DNA of 64,000 nt. Origin: Oceanispirochaeta sp. M1 (GTDB lineage: Bacteria > Spirochaetota > Spirochaetia > DSM-2461). Positions 55,764-64,000 of the stretch are shown piece after piece (positions within the stretch are counted from its first letter, which is position 1; each line of letters opens with the position of its first letter). The position numbers and the translations under genes were made by a program. The stretch is from NCBI RefSeq assembly GCF_003346715.1, contig NZ_QQPQ01000029.1:1-64000 (forward strand), written 5' to 3'. The notes under the pieces were generated by a model. That model had not been told where the DNA came from. It did not search any database and saw nothing but the letters and a program-made list of their open reading frames with translations.

Positions 55764-56783
55764 ATGAAAAAGATTCTGAGTCTTCTAATTTTAAGCCTGC
55801 TGTTATTCAGTGGTTGTACCAAGAAGGAAGAAAGTGCAGGAAGCACTGTAAAAAAGAAAACGTACAAGTTTAATTATGCTGTATTCTTTCCAGCCACCCA
55901 CCTGCAGGCTCAAACTGCCGAAGCCTGGGCAAAAGAGGTTGAGTCCAGAACTGATGGTCAGATTCAGATTACCCTATTCCCCGGAGGCACACTTTCCAAA
56001 GCCGCTCAGACCTATGAAGCCGTCGTAACCGGCGTTGCCGATATGGGTATGAGTGTATTCGCCTATTCCAGAGGACGCTTTCCTCTGCTCGAGGGACTCG
56101 ATCTTCCCGTCGGTTATCCCGATGGTGTCACTGCAACTAAAATTGCCAATGAAATGGTTAAAAAATATCAGCCTGAAGAACTCTCTGATGTGCATGTCCT
56201 TTATCTGCATGCCCACGGACCGGGAGTCCTTGCCAGCAGGAAGGAAGTAAGTTCTCCTTCAGATATAGCTTCAATGAAAATCAGAGCAACCGGCCTTTCT
56301 GCAAAGATTGTAACGGCACTGGGCGGAACTCCTATCTCAATGAGTCAGGGAGATACCTATGAATCCCTTCAGAAAGGTGTTGTGGATGCCACATTCTGTC
56401 CAATTGAGACACTCAAGGGATGGAAACAGGGTGAGGTTATCGACTATGTGGTGGATACCAAGGCCATCGGTTATACAACAACCATGTTTGTCGTCATGAA
56501 CAATGATAAATGGGCATCCCTTCCTGAAGATCTTCAGAAAATCCTGACAGAAGTCAGTGAAGAATGGATCTATGAACAGGGCGCTGCCTGGGATGAGAGT
56601 GATAAACAGGGCGAAGCCTTTGTTAAGGAGCTTGGAAAAAGCTTTGTAACTCTCAGCGATTCTGATAACAAGGCACTCGTAGATGCGATGGCTCCGGTCT
56701 ATGCAGAATATACTGCGGCAGCAGCCGAGAAGGGACTTCCCGGTGAGGATTTCCTGAATGATCTACGGGGGATGCTGAAATAA
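55764..56783 (+). CDS. TRAP transporter solute-binding protein (DctP family)
   Basis: 339 residues with a lipobox (LLFSGC near 13-18). DctP/TAXI-like binding protein: THLQAQTAEAWAKEVE, a GVADMGMSV motif and the conserved KIRATGLSAKIV with the Arg that binds the carboxylate, near 170-180. Delivers an organic acid to DctQ-DctM. The start at 55764 has GGAG 8 nt upstream; a TTG at 55740 is less likely. Confidence 0.92.
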   Translation: MKKILSLLILSLLLFSGCTKKEESAGSTVKKKTYKFNYAVFFPATHLQAQTAEAWAKEVESRTDGQIQITLFPGGTLSKAAQTYEAVVTGVADMGMSVFAYSRGRFPLLEGLDLPVGYPDGVTATKIANEMVKKYQPEELSDVHVLYLHAHGPGVLASRKEVSSPSDIASMKIRATGLSAKIVTALGGTPISMSQGDTYESLQKGVVDATFCPIETLKGWKQGEVIDYVVDTKAIGYTTTMFVVMNNDKWASLPEDLQKILTEVSEEWIYEQGAAWDESDKQGEAFVKELGKSFVTLSDSDNKALVDAMAPVYAEYTAAAAEKGLPGEDFLNDLRGMLK

Positions 56784-56785
56784 TC

Positions 56786-57268
56786 ATGAAGTTTTTTTCC
56801 TGGATAAGCCGTCTTATTCTGGCACTGGCCTATATTGCAGGGGGAGCGATCCTCCTGATGATGGGAGTCACAGTGCTGGATGTTATTTTAAGAATCTTCA
56901 ATGTCGGAATCACCGGGGCCTATGATCTTGTCAGAGCCTTCGGTGTTATTGCGGTTTCCTGTGCTCTGCCCTATGTTACGGCAAGCAAGGGACATATCGC
57001 CATCGAGTTTTTCTACCATAAGTGCGGCAGAACCGGTCGTTTTATTCTGGATTTCATTTTCAGAGTCTCGGCACTGATCATATTCGGACTTCTTACTGTA
57101 CATACCTTCAGCCACGGAATATCACTGTTTCAGAGTGGAGAAGTCTTTCCAAATCTGGGTATGCCCGTATTCTGGATTCCCTTTGTTATCAGTCTGAACT
57201 GTTTTCTTATGATGATTGTATTTGTTTTTCATCTGATTCATCCCGGTAAGGAGTACATCAAACCATGA
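56786..57268 (+). CDS. TRAP transporter small permease (DctQ)
   Basis: 160 residues with four membrane segments (about 8-33, 46-68, 86-105, 124-150). AIEFFYHK and the LGMPVFWIPF block near the end are DctQ features. Binds DctM in the membrane. Two bases after the dctP stop; overlaps dctM by 4 nt. Confidence 0.92.
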   Translation: MKFFSWISRLILALAYIAGGAILLMMGVTVLDVILRIFNVGITGAYDLVRAFGVIAVSCALPYVTASKGHIAIEFFYHKCGRTGRFILDFIFRVSALIIFGLLTVHTFSHGISLFQSGEVFPNLGMPVFWIPFVISLNCFLMMIVFVFHLIHPGKEYIKP

Positions 57269-58572
57269 GCCCCGTACAAATCGGAATAATCGGAACCCTT
57301 ATTTTATTTGGACTGCTTTTTACCAGCATGCCCGTTGCCTTTGCCATGATTGCATCAGGTGTACTCGGCTTTGCTTTGATCATCAGCCCTCAGGCAGCCT
57401 TCAGCATGGTTATTGCTGAACTGTTTGAAACGTTCTCAGCCTATAATCTCACAGTCATACCTCTGTTTGTAATGATGGGGCAGGTCTCCTTTCATGCGGG
57501 AATCAGCAAGCGCCTTTTTCACACCACCTATGTCTGGCTGGGACACCTCAAGGGCGGGCTGGCCATGGCTACCGTGGGAGCTTGTGCCGGATTCGGTGCC
57601 ATCTGCGGTTCAGGACCGGCTACAGCGGCAACAATGGCCTCTGTGGCTCTGCCTGAGATGAAGCGCTACGGATATGCAGATTCCCTGGCTTCGGGCTCTG
57701 TGGCTGCCGGTGGTTCTCTCGGGATGCTGATTCCCCCCAGTGTCGTCTTTATCGTATACGCTCTGATGACTGAACAGTCCATCGGTGATCTGTTTCTGGC
57801 AGGTATTGTGCCGGGGATCCTCATCGTCGGACTTTTTTGTGTGAATATCTATATCCGCAGCAGCAAAGACCCTTCCCTCGGGCCTGCCGGTCCAAAACAC
57901 AGCTGGAAAGAGCGCTTCCAGTCTCTGAACGGCATTATTGAAACTGTACTTCTGTTTCTCCTTGTCATGGGAGGGATGTTTCTGGGACTGTTTACACCCA
58001 TCGAAGCCGCAGCCATCGGCGCCGCAGGGAGCTTTGTTATTGCCCTGGTTCAGAAAGAGATGTCCTTTGTTAAACTGAAGAAGATCCTTCTTGAGACTGT
58101 AAGAACATCCAGTATGGTATTTTTTATTGTAGCCGGTGCTACTATTTTTGGCCGGTTTCTGGCTGTTTCACGTATACCCTTTGTGGTTGCAGAGGGATTT
58201 GTATCTCTCCCGCTGCCCGGTGAAGTTGTGATGATGCTTATTATCCTCTTCTTTCTGGTTGCAGGATGCTTTATCGATGCCCTGGCCCTGATGCTTCTTA
58301 CCATTCCTATCTTTTTTCCTGTCATACAGCAGCTGGGATTTGATCCTATATGGTTTGGAGTCATTGTTGTTGTTATCACACAGATGGGAGTTATTACTCC
58401 TCCTGTGGGTGTTAACGTTTATGTTGTCAGCGGGATTGAACGGGACATACCCCTGCCAGTTATCTTTAAAGGTTCCATGCCGTTTCTGGGAATGCTTATT
58501 CTGGCGGCTGTAATCCTTATTGCCCTTCCGGATCTCTGTCTGTTTCTGCCCAGACTGGTGAATAAGTCTTAG
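57265..58572 (+). CDS. TRAP transporter large permease (DctM)
   Basis: 435 residues with ~12 membrane segments. Family motifs GAGFGAICGSGPATAATMASVALPE is split around 110-135, GGSLGMLIPPS (~150) and VVITQMGVITPPVGVN near 372. Uses the sodium gradient to import the acid bound by DctP. It is the usual third gene of a TRAP operon and is followed after 16 nt by a UspA protein, a common arrangement. Confidence 0.93.
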   Translation: MSPVQIGIIGTLILFGLLFTSMPVAFAMIASGVLGFALIISPQAAFSMVIAELFETFSAYNLTVIPLFVMMGQVSFHAGISKRLFHTTYVWLGHLKGGLAMATVGACAGFGAICGSGPATAATMASVALPEMKRYGYADSLASGSVAAGGSLGMLIPPSVVFIVYALMTEQSIGDLFLAGIVPGILIVGLFCVNIYIRSSKDPSLGPAGPKHSWKERFQSLNGIIETVLLFLLVMGGMFLGLFTPIEAAAIGAAGSFVIALVQKEMSFVKLKKILLETVRTSSMVFFIVAGATIFGRFLAVSRIPFVVAEGFVSLPLPGEVVMMLIILFFLVAGCFIDALALMLLTIPIFFPVIQQLGFDPIWFGVIVVVITQMGVITPPVGVNVYVVSGIERDIPLPVIFKGSMPFLGMLILAAVILIALPDLCLFLPRLVNKS

Positions 58573-58588
58573 TATAAGGAGTAAATGA

Positions 58589-59041
58589 ATGCCGCATAAG
58601 AATCTGTTTAAAAAAATATTGTTCTGTACTGACTTCAATACGGATGCTCAGACTGCCTTTTACTATGCACTCAATATTGCCGAAGGGAACGAAGGGAGCG
58701 AATTGATTATCTATCATGTTATCCCTGAGCCTGAGGCACAGTTCTGGAAATCCTATATCTATGAAGTGGATGATGTGGATAAAAAGGCTCAGAAGGATAT
58801 TGATACAATAATTGAAGAGACTTATCTGCAGAAAATCCCTGAAGGAATATCCCATTCTGTCCGTACTGCTATAGGTAATGTGGGTGAAGAGATCCTTGAT
58901 ATTTCCCGCAATGAAGATATTGATCTGATAGTGATCGGAAGGGGTTCCGGAGCCAATATGATCAACCGGCTTTTAGGAGATTTCGTAAAGAAATTGATCC
59001 ATAAAGCCAGTTGTCCCGTACTGGTTATCCCCGAAGGATAA
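58589..59041 (+). CDS. Universal stress protein UspA family
   Basis: 150 residues. ILFCTDFNTDAQTAFYYAL at the start and the nucleotide loop VIGRGSGANMINRLLGDFV with SCPVLVIP at the end. Many TRAP operons carry an ATP-binding Usp (TeaD type) that modulates transport. AAGGAG precedes the ATG. Convergent with the next gene after 2 bases. Confidence 0.9.
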   Translation: MPHKNLFKKILFCTDFNTDAQTAFYYALNIAEGNEGSELIIYHVIPEPEAQFWKSYIYEVDDVDKKAQKDIDTIIEETYLQKIPEGISHSVRTAIGNVGEEILDISRNEDIDLIVIGRGSGANMINRLLGDFVKKLIHKASCPVLVIPEG

Positions 59042-59043
59042 GA

Positions 59044-60069
59044 TTACCAGATGGCCCTGTGGGTCTCGCAGAACCCTTTCACATCCTTAAACTCAACTTT
59101 ATTACCGCCCTCAGGATGAAAGTATCCTTCAAAGGTTCCCACAAACTGACGGAAGACGGTTTTTACCAGAGGTCCCGCATTGATCTTGTCATTTCTCTCT
59201 CCCTCGGGAGTGAAGGTCAGATCAATTGTTCCCGCTTCATCATAGACATGCCAGCTCTGGTATGGATCAATAACATCAAAGTCGTAGATCACTCGTGAAA
59301 TTCTAGATCTTTTATTGTTAATCCAGAAAGCATTTTCAGAGAAGTATGTTTCATTCACAAAGGCTGCCAGATTGGCTCCGATGGTCGTTCTATTAGGTAG
59401 AACGGCTCCGAAGGCAGTCCAGTACCAGTTTGTTTCTCTTCTGAGATATCCACCGGTCCAGTCATAAATAGCTGTAACCGCATTTGAATCAAAGTCCAGT
59501 TTTTTTCCATCCAATGAAAGTTGAAACTGGTTGGGTCTCAGAGGTGAGCACTTTTCAGTAAAAGTAAATCGGTTCGGATCGCTGGGATTGAGTACTCTCA
59601 GAGGATTATTTTTTTTCATAGAGTAGGGACAGCTGCCCTTAACTTTGAGACGGCCCTTGAAGTTACAGTTGAAATTGAGAACACCTTTCTCATGACTCTT
59701 TTCAATACGTATAGAGGTTTTACCAGATTGGAATTTGGCAACATATGCATCAGGGTTCCGGGGGAAGTCCATTTTTCCAGATCCGCCCAGTGCCTTATCA
59801 TCAGATTCAAACAGCAGGCCTTCTCCCTGTTTATAAAGAAAGCCGAAAACATTCTTAATGGAACCCAGATCAACAATCGCAAAGCCGATCATATATTCAC
59901 CGGCAGTGATGCCTATGTAATTAAACTGATGATAAGCTCTTTTCTTTTTCCCGCCTTTGATCTCTTTGTTAAAGAAATCTCTCAGGATAAAATCTTCATA
60001 ATTCCACTCAATTGCATCATCGATGCAGCCGTAGTTTACCTTATTATTCTCACCGATCAGTTTTATCAT
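59044..60069 (-). CDS. DUF2804 family protein
   Basis: 341 residues. The DUF2804 profile is visible: an NYGCIDDAIEWNYEDF start, YHQFNYIGI, WTGGYLRRETNWYWTAFG, and YSPEGERND-like FTPEGERND. A lipocalin-like double beta fold, function unknown; some members link to tocopherol cyclase-like folds. Start at 60069 chosen for AAAGGAAA upstream; a longer frame from 60195 adds 42 residues without family likeness. Divergent from the response regulator gene. Confidence 0.8.
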   Translation of the reverse strand: MIKLIGENNKVNYGCIDDAIEWNYEDFILRDFFNKEIKGGKKKRAYHQFNYIGITAGEYMIGFAIVDLGSIKNVFGFLYKQGEGLLFESDDKALGGSGKMDFPRNPDAYVAKFQSGKTSIRIEKSHEKGVLNFNCNFKGRLKVKGSCPYSMKKNNPLRVLNPSDPNRFTFTEKCSPLRPNQFQLSLDGKKLDFDSNAVTAIYDWTGGYLRRETNWYWTAFGAVLPNRTTIGANLAAFVNETYFSENAFWINNKRSRISRVIYDFDVIDPYQSWHVYDEAGTIDLTFTPEGERNDKINAGPLVKTVFRQFVGTFEGYFHPEGGNKVEFKDVKGFCETHRAIW

Positions 60070-60183
60070 ATTTCCTTTCCTTTTTAGAAACAGAATAGTA
60101 TCTATTTTTACTGTAAATCTCTTCTGTGCAGAAAACAACAAAAAAACGGGAATGTTCTTTATTATATGCATCCTGAAAAATGT

Positions 60184-60197
60184 ATTTGAACTCAAAT
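60184..60197. promoter_or_regulatory. Palindrome upstream of two-component operon
   Basis: ATTTGA-AC-TCAAAT is a perfect 6-2-6 palindrome, 11 bp before a candidate -35. It could be an operator; there is no direct evidence for its binder. Confidence 0.3.
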
Positions 60198-60207
60198 CAT
60201 ATCATTT

Positions 60208-60237
60208 TTGGATTTATTAATAGACAGATCATATAAT
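60208..60237 (+). promoter_or_regulatory. Candidate promoter of two-component operon
   Basis: TTGGAT at 60208-60213 and a perfect TATAAT at 60232-60237, 18 bp apart, 28 bases before the regulator start. Confidence 0.4.
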
Positions 60238-60265
60238 TCAAGCCAGACAGTGTAAGTGGAAAAGG

Positions 60266-61009
60266 ATGGACCATGTGGAAGGGAAAGCTCAGACGGATAA
60301 AGTCCTCATCGTAGAAGATGATCGTGAAATCGCAGCTGTTGTCTCCATGAACCTGGAAGACCTCGGTTTACAGACAGAGCAGGTCGTGGACGGGAAGACC
60401 GGGCTCAGAATGGCTCTTGAAGGGGAGTATGATCTCATCATTCTGGATATAATGCTCCCCCTGCTCGATGGAATTTCTGTCTGTAAAAGTATCCGTGAAC
60501 AGAATCCCGTCATTCCCATCATGATGTTGACTGCCCGTGCCGATGAGATAGACCGGATTCTGGGGCTGGAACTGGGTGCGGATGATTATATGACAAAACC
60601 CTTCAGCGTGAGAGAGCTTCGAGCCCGTGTCAAAGCCTTACTGCGGCGCTCCAGAGTCCTGTCTCCGGATGTCTCCCGGGAAAGCAAGGATACTCTTATT
60701 GAGATCGGCAGCCTCTCAATTGATACAATCATGCGGAAGGTTCTCCTGAATAATGAAGTTGTGGAACTCACGGTGAAAGAATTTGAATTGCTGGGTCTCT
60801 TTGCAAGGAATCCCGGGCGGGCTTTCAGCCGGAGTGAATTGCTCAAAAAAATATGGGGCTATCAATTTGAAGGCTATGAACATACTGTCAATACACATAT
60901 AAACCGGCTCCGTAATAAAATAGAAGAGGATCCCGCCCATCCCCGATACCTGAAAACTGTCTGGGGTGTGGGATACCGTTTTGCGGAGTTATCGGAGCAC
61001 TCATCATGA
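60266..61009 (+). CDS. OmpR-family response regulator
   Basis: 247 residues. Receiver domain with the acidic pair (IVEDDREI, ~15-22), phospho-acceptor Asp in LIILDIMLP (~58-66), Thr in MLTARAD and Lys in YMTKPF. Winged-helix domain at ~145-240 (LTVKEFELLGLFARNPGRAF; TVNTHINRLRNKIEEDP; VWGVGYRF). Overlaps the kinase gene by 4 nt. Intact, in contrast to the decayed homologue at 2468, and could be an alternative partner for the orphan kinase there. Confidence 0.93.
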   Translation: MDHVEGKAQTDKVLIVEDDREIAAVVSMNLEDLGLQTEQVVDGKTGLRMALEGEYDLIILDIMLPLLDGISVCKSIREQNPVIPIMMLTARADEIDRILGLELGADDYMTKPFSVRELRARVKALLRRSRVLSPDVSRESKDTLIEIGSLSIDTIMRKVLLNNEVVELTVKEFELLGLFARNPGRAFSRSELLKKIWGYQFEGYEHTVNTHINRLRNKIEEDPAHPRYLKTVWGVGYRFAELSEHSS

Positions 61010-62466
61010 TCAATATTTTTAAATCATTCTATGCCAGACTTTCCCTGATATTTCTCCTGCTCATACTCATATTGGGAGTAGGAACTCTGGTTATTGCATT
61101 TTCGGCAGCTGAACACCTCTTTGATGAGGTTGAACAGCTTCTGAACAGAGAGTATGCCGGTAGTATTGCCCTGGAGCTTCAGCCCCTGGTGGAAGAGGGA
61201 TTTTTTCTTGAAGAAATCAAAGAGGCCATTCATTACATGATGGTTTTGAATCCTAATGTCGAGATCTATCTCCTCAGTGGAGACGGCCTGATTCTAGCCT
61301 ATTTCACTCACCCCGCAGAGTCTCTTCTCCGCCGGTATATTGATCTGACTCCTCTGAACAGCTTTATTGCCAGTGACGGCCGGAATGCTGTTCTGGGCGA
61401 CGATCCAAGAACAGAGGCTAAATCCAAACCATTTTCCGCGGCTCCTCTGAAGATGGGCAGGGATACAGGATTTGTTTATGTCATATTAAGAGGCCAGAGT
61501 TATGACCGTTCCCTGGAAATGCTGCAAAGCAGTTACTACCTGCAATCCGGTTTGAGTACATTCTTTTTCGCCGTCATGGCGACGGTGCTTGCGGGGCTCT
61601 CCCTTTTCTTTATTCTGACACGGCGTCTCAGGAATCTCAGTACGGCTGTTCGTGCCTTCGAACAGGGGCAGTATGATTACAGACTCGATTTGCAGGGGCA
61701 GGATGAGCTGGGGGTTCTGGGGCGGGCCTTTAATGATATGGCGGCCTCTATTGAAAATGGTGTTGAAAAACTGCATGCGGCAGAGCAGCAGCGCTCAGAC
61801 CTCATTGCCAATATCTCTCATGATCTGCGCAGTCCTCTCACCTCTATCCGGGGGCATCTGGAAACTATGATTCTAAAGGACAAGACTCTTTCTGAACAGG
61901 AACGGAGTGACTTCATGGAGATCCTTCTTAAAAATGTATTCAGTTTCCAAAAGCTGGTGGAAGAACTCTTTGATCTTGCCAAACTGGAGTCCCGGCAGGT
62001 TCTGCCGGGGAGAGAACCCTTTCATATGGCAGAACTGGTACAGGATGTCCTGTTAAAACTCAAACCCCAATCGGAATCTTTGAATATTTCCCTGATCATG
62101 GAGCATGAGGATGATGTCCCGATATTTGAGGGAGATATAGGCATGATGGAACGGGTTCTGACCAATCTCCTGGAAAATGCCCTCTCCCACACACCCGAAG
62201 GGGGACAGATCCGGATCAACATCACAGTGAGTGGTCATGAATTGCAGATTAAGCTGAATGACACGGGACCAGGTATACTGGCTGAGGATCTCCCTCATAT
62301 TTTTGAACGCTTTTACCGGGCCGATAAAAGCCGTGATCGGAGAACCGCGGGTACAGGCCTGGGACTTGCTATTGTCAAAGAAATTATTGAGCTCCATGGA
62401 GGAGTCATTGAGGCCGAAAGTCCCCCGGATTCGGGGGCGGTATTTCGAATAGTACTTCCAATATAG
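61006..62466 (+). CDS. Sensor histidine kinase
   Basis: 486 residues. Membrane segments at about 7-31 and 183-203 around a ~150-residue external sensor, HAMP at about 204-258, H box NISHDLRSPLTSIRGH (~268-283), N box LTNLLENALSHT, G1 DTGPGI and G2 GTGLGLAIVK. Transfers phosphate to the regulator encoded just upstream. The signal is unknown; the exported thioredoxin and CcdA-like genes downstream might be part of the same response. Confidence 0.93.
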   Translation: MINIFKSFYARLSLIFLLLILILGVGTLVIAFSAAEHLFDEVEQLLNREYAGSIALELQPLVEEGFFLEEIKEAIHYMMVLNPNVEIYLLSGDGLILAYFTHPAESLLRRYIDLTPLNSFIASDGRNAVLGDDPRTEAKSKPFSAAPLKMGRDTGFVYVILRGQSYDRSLEMLQSSYYLQSGLSTFFFAVMATVLAGLSLFFILTRRLRNLSTAVRAFEQGQYDYRLDLQGQDELGVLGRAFNDMAASIENGVEKLHAAEQQRSDLIANISHDLRSPLTSIRGHLETMILKDKTLSEQERSDFMEILLKNVFSFQKLVEELFDLAKLESRQVLPGREPFHMAELVQDVLLKLKPQSESLNISLIMEHEDDVPIFEGDIGMMERVLTNLLENALSHTPEGGQIRINITVSGHELQIKLNDTGPGILAEDLPHIFERFYRADKSRDRRTAGTGLGLAIVKEIIELHGGVIEAESPPDSGAVFRIVLPI

Positions 62467-62520
62467 TTAGGTAAGCCATAGTTTATTCATTGTTTCTCAT
62501 TTCGTGACAGTTTTGTGATC

Positions 62521-62558
62521 TTTTCATATTAGCTTGTAAGCGGAGGCTAATATGAAAA
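62521..62558 (+). promoter_or_regulatory. 13-bp inverted repeat over a start codon
   Basis: TTTTCATATTAGC (62521-62533) is the exact complement of GCTAATATGAAAA (62546-62558), around a 12-nt loop. The ribosome site GGAGG (62542-62546) lies at the loop edge and the ATG (62552-62554) is inside the 3' arm. As RNA it would hide the start codon; as DNA it could be an operator, since GTGACA 17 bp before TATTAG may place a promoter across the left arm. Confidence 0.6.
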
Positions 62559-62953
62559 CTATTACAGCTTTATTTATATTTACAGTTTTATTTACTTTTA
62601 CTCTCTCTTCTCAGGAAATGATGATGAGTTCCGGTTCCATCGATTCATTTGTAAATCTTGAAGATGCACAGATGCAGGCTAAAAAGGGTCCGGTTGTTCT
62701 CTTCTTTCATGCCGGCTGGTGTCCCACATGCAAGGATTCAATGAGGAACCTGGAATCCCGTAAAGACGAATTAGGTGATATTACAGTTTTTGTTGTTGAC
62801 TATGACAGCTCGAAACGTGAAAAGCGAAAATATGGCGTTACCTATCAGCATACATTTGTTCAAATTGACAGTCAGGGGAAAGAGCTCAGTAAATGGAGCG
62901 GCGGTGATGTAGACGAGATTCTGGACAATGTTGTTAGAATGGAGATGAACTAG
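62552..62953 (+). CDS. Exported thioredoxin-fold protein
   Basis: 133 residues with a signal peptide (hydrophobic 5-19, cut near LSSQE). Thioredoxin-like with the active pair C57-C60 in FFHAGWCPTCKDS and a cis-Pro region near YQHTFVQ, though the usual cis-Pro is not obvious (Thr-Phe-Val). Probably reduces or oxidises disulfides in the periplasm, fed by the CcdA-type protein encoded 1 nt downstream. Translation may be controlled by the hairpin over its start. Confidence 0.85.
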   Translation: MKTITALFIFTVLFTFTLSSQEMMMSSGSIDSFVNLEDAQMQAKKGPVVLFFHAGWCPTCKDSMRNLESRKDELGDITVFVVDYDSSKREKRKYGVTYQHTFVQIDSQGKELSKWSGGDVDEILDNVVRMEMN

Positions 62954-62954
62954 T

Positions 62955-64000
62955 ATGACCATTCTCCTCTTTTTTGCTTTTCTATCGGGTATTGTGACAA
63001 TACTTTCCCCCTGCATCCTCCCTGTACTTCCCATTGTCCTGTCCGGAAGCATTGGCGGAAAGAGGAGACCATGGGGTGTCATTATTGGATTTGTAGCCAG
63101 TTTTTCCGCCTTTACACTGATGCTGTCCAGTCTTGTCCGTTTTCTGAATATCCCTCCGGACTCTCTGCGGATCTCTGCGGTTATTCTACTGGTTTTATTC
63201 GGTGTCGTCATGATAGTACCCCGGCTGAGAAATCAGTTTGAGCTTATTGCCTCCCGAATGACCAGCCGCGGAACTGGCAGAACTACTTCAACAGGTTTTA
63301 CCGGCGGTTTTCTGGCGGGTGTCAGCCTGGGACTGGTCTGGACCCCCTGTGTAGGGCCTATCATGGCATCTGTTATAAGCCTGGCCATTACACAGAGTGT
63401 TGACGGAGGTTCTGTTCTCATTATCCTGGCCTATTCCCTGGGCACATCCATCCCCATGTTCATTATCATGATGGGGGGACGTAAAGTGATAAAACGTTTC
63501 CCAGCCTTATCAAAAAATCCAGAGAAGATTCAGAGAGTCTTCGGCATTCTGATGATACTGGTCGGATTGTCCATCGGCTTTGGTCTGGACCGTCAGTTCC
63601 AGGGAGCCGTATTGAGACTCTTTCCTGAATACGGCAGCGGTTTGACTGCCTTTGAAAATACACAGGCAGTCAAATCCCTTCTGGATAAACGGAGCAAAAG
63701 TCCTGAAACTCAGAAGTCCGGAGAGAATCAGTTCAGCTGGGATGATGAACCGAAGAATTCGAAACTCGGTGATTATGGTATGGCTCCGGAAATTATTACA
63801 GAAGGTCCCTGGTTTAATACCCCGGGAAACAAGGCTCTCTCTATGGAAGATCTGAGAGGCAAAGTCGTGCTTATAGACTTCTGGACCTACAGCTGTGTGA
63901 ATTGTGTCAGAACTCTCCCTCATCTCAAAGCCTGGCATGATGCCTATAAAGACGAGGGACTGGTCATTATAGGAGTACATTCCCCGGAATTCGCCTTTGA
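62955..64000 (+). CDS. CcdA-type membrane protein fused to thioredoxin (DipZ-like), cut by window end
   Basis: Open from ATG 62955 to the window edge, 348 residues seen. The N-terminal part is a CcdA/DsbD-beta membrane domain of about six segments with the redox cysteines C20 (TILSPCILPVLP) and C132 (VWTPCVGPIM). After a linker, a periplasmic thioredoxin-like domain begins near 275 with C314-C317 in WTYSCVNCVRTLPHL, as in mycobacterial DipZ. Carries electrons from cytoplasmic thioredoxin to periplasmic partners, perhaps the exported thioredoxin just upstream. One base separates the two genes. The C-terminal part, often a carbohydrate-binding-like domain, lies outside the window. Confidence 0.88.
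   Translation, partial: MTILLFFAFLSGIVTILSPCILPVLPIVLSGSIGGKRRPWGVIIGFVASFSAFTLMLSSLVRFLNIPPDSLRISAVILLVLFGVVMIVPRLRNQFELIASRMTSRGTGRTTSTGFTGGFLAGVSLGLVWTPCVGPIMASVISLAITQSVDGGSVLIILAYSLGTSIPMFIIMMGGRKVIKRFPALSKNPEKIQRVFGILMILVGLSIGFGLDRQFQGAVLRLFPEYGSGLTAFENTQAVKSLLDKRSKSPETQKSGENQFSWDDEPKNSKLGDYGMAPEIITEGPWFNTPGNKALSMEDLRGKVVLIDFWTYSCVNCVRTLPHLKAWHDAYKDEGLVIIGVHSPEFAF

Noticed and set aside
1-64000. CRISPR arrays, prophage, toxin-antitoxin or restriction systems
   Set aside because: No regularly spaced repeats, phage structural genes, or paired small toxin genes were found on reading both strands.

Overview
The window looks like chromosome from a free-living spirochaete (Spirochaetota, Spirochaetaceae-like). 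This is an inference from gene style: solute-binding proteins ending their signal with an 'FATGAQ' type motif, TRAP and sugar ABC transporters, paired GH31 enzymes, ROK regulation, and a mix of anaerobic enzymes (radical SAM, rubredoxin, RACo, corrinoid protein) with oxidative ones. There is no 16S gene to confirm it. Most of the window is of medium GC and dense: genes often overlap by 4 nt, and convergent genes abut or overlap. The first ~1.6 kb is clearly more AT-rich and carries a DUF4870-type regulator and a CPBP protease-like membrane protein, so it may be acquired DNA.

Layout. 1-2.2 kb: AT-rich segment with an inverted-repeat remnant, then a tRNA-Leu(GAG) with two terminators and a structured element containing a 19-nt copy of the tRNA 3' end. 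2.3-4.6 kb: a decayed PhoB-type regulator (receiver mostly deleted) next to an intact PhoR-type kinase. 4.6-10 kb (minus): galM, then a cobalamin module of RACo activator, PocR/AraC regulator, cobalamin riboswitch and corrinoid protein, with no methyltransferase nearby. 10-15.8 kb: ankyrin, zinc-ribbon and small unknown proteins, an SGNH hydrolase, an AbrB-radical SAM-SPASM protein and a GlpA-like flavoenzyme.

15.8-29.5 kb: a TCA-cycle operon acnA-sdhA-sdhB-sucC-sucD-sucA-sucB-gltA followed by a 55-aa rubredoxin and an aldo/keto reductase. Isocitrate dehydrogenase, fumarase, malate dehydrogenase, E3 and the succinate dehydrogenase membrane anchors are absent from the window. 29.5-39.9 kb: ROK regulator convergent with an alpha-glucoside operon (GH15, two ABC permeases, binding protein, two GH31). 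All three hydrolases lack signal peptides, so oligosaccharides are probably imported and cleaved in the cytoplasm.

39.9-44.6 kb: lipid kinase, sodium/alanine symporter, acyl-CoA dehydrogenase and a small membrane protein. 44.6-51.8 kb (minus): an RND pump-adaptor-TolC tripartite efflux operon, then a phosphoesterase lipoprotein and a predicted barrel protein. 52-55.5 kb: fatty acid desaturase, TIM-barrel isomerase, a leaderless-looking membrane protein, alpha/beta hydrolase. 55.7-59 kb: TRAP transporter (DctP-DctQ-DctM) with UspA. 59-62.5 kb: DUF2804 protein and an intact OmpR-type two-component pair. 62.5-64 kb: exported thioredoxin whose start codon lies in a 13-bp inverted repeat, and a CcdA-thioredoxin (DipZ-like) fusion cut by the window edge.

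The best candidates for something new are the riboswitch-controlled corrinoid module without a methyltransferase, the orphan AbrB-radical SAM maturase, the tRNA-derived structured element, and the inverted repeat over the thioredoxin start.
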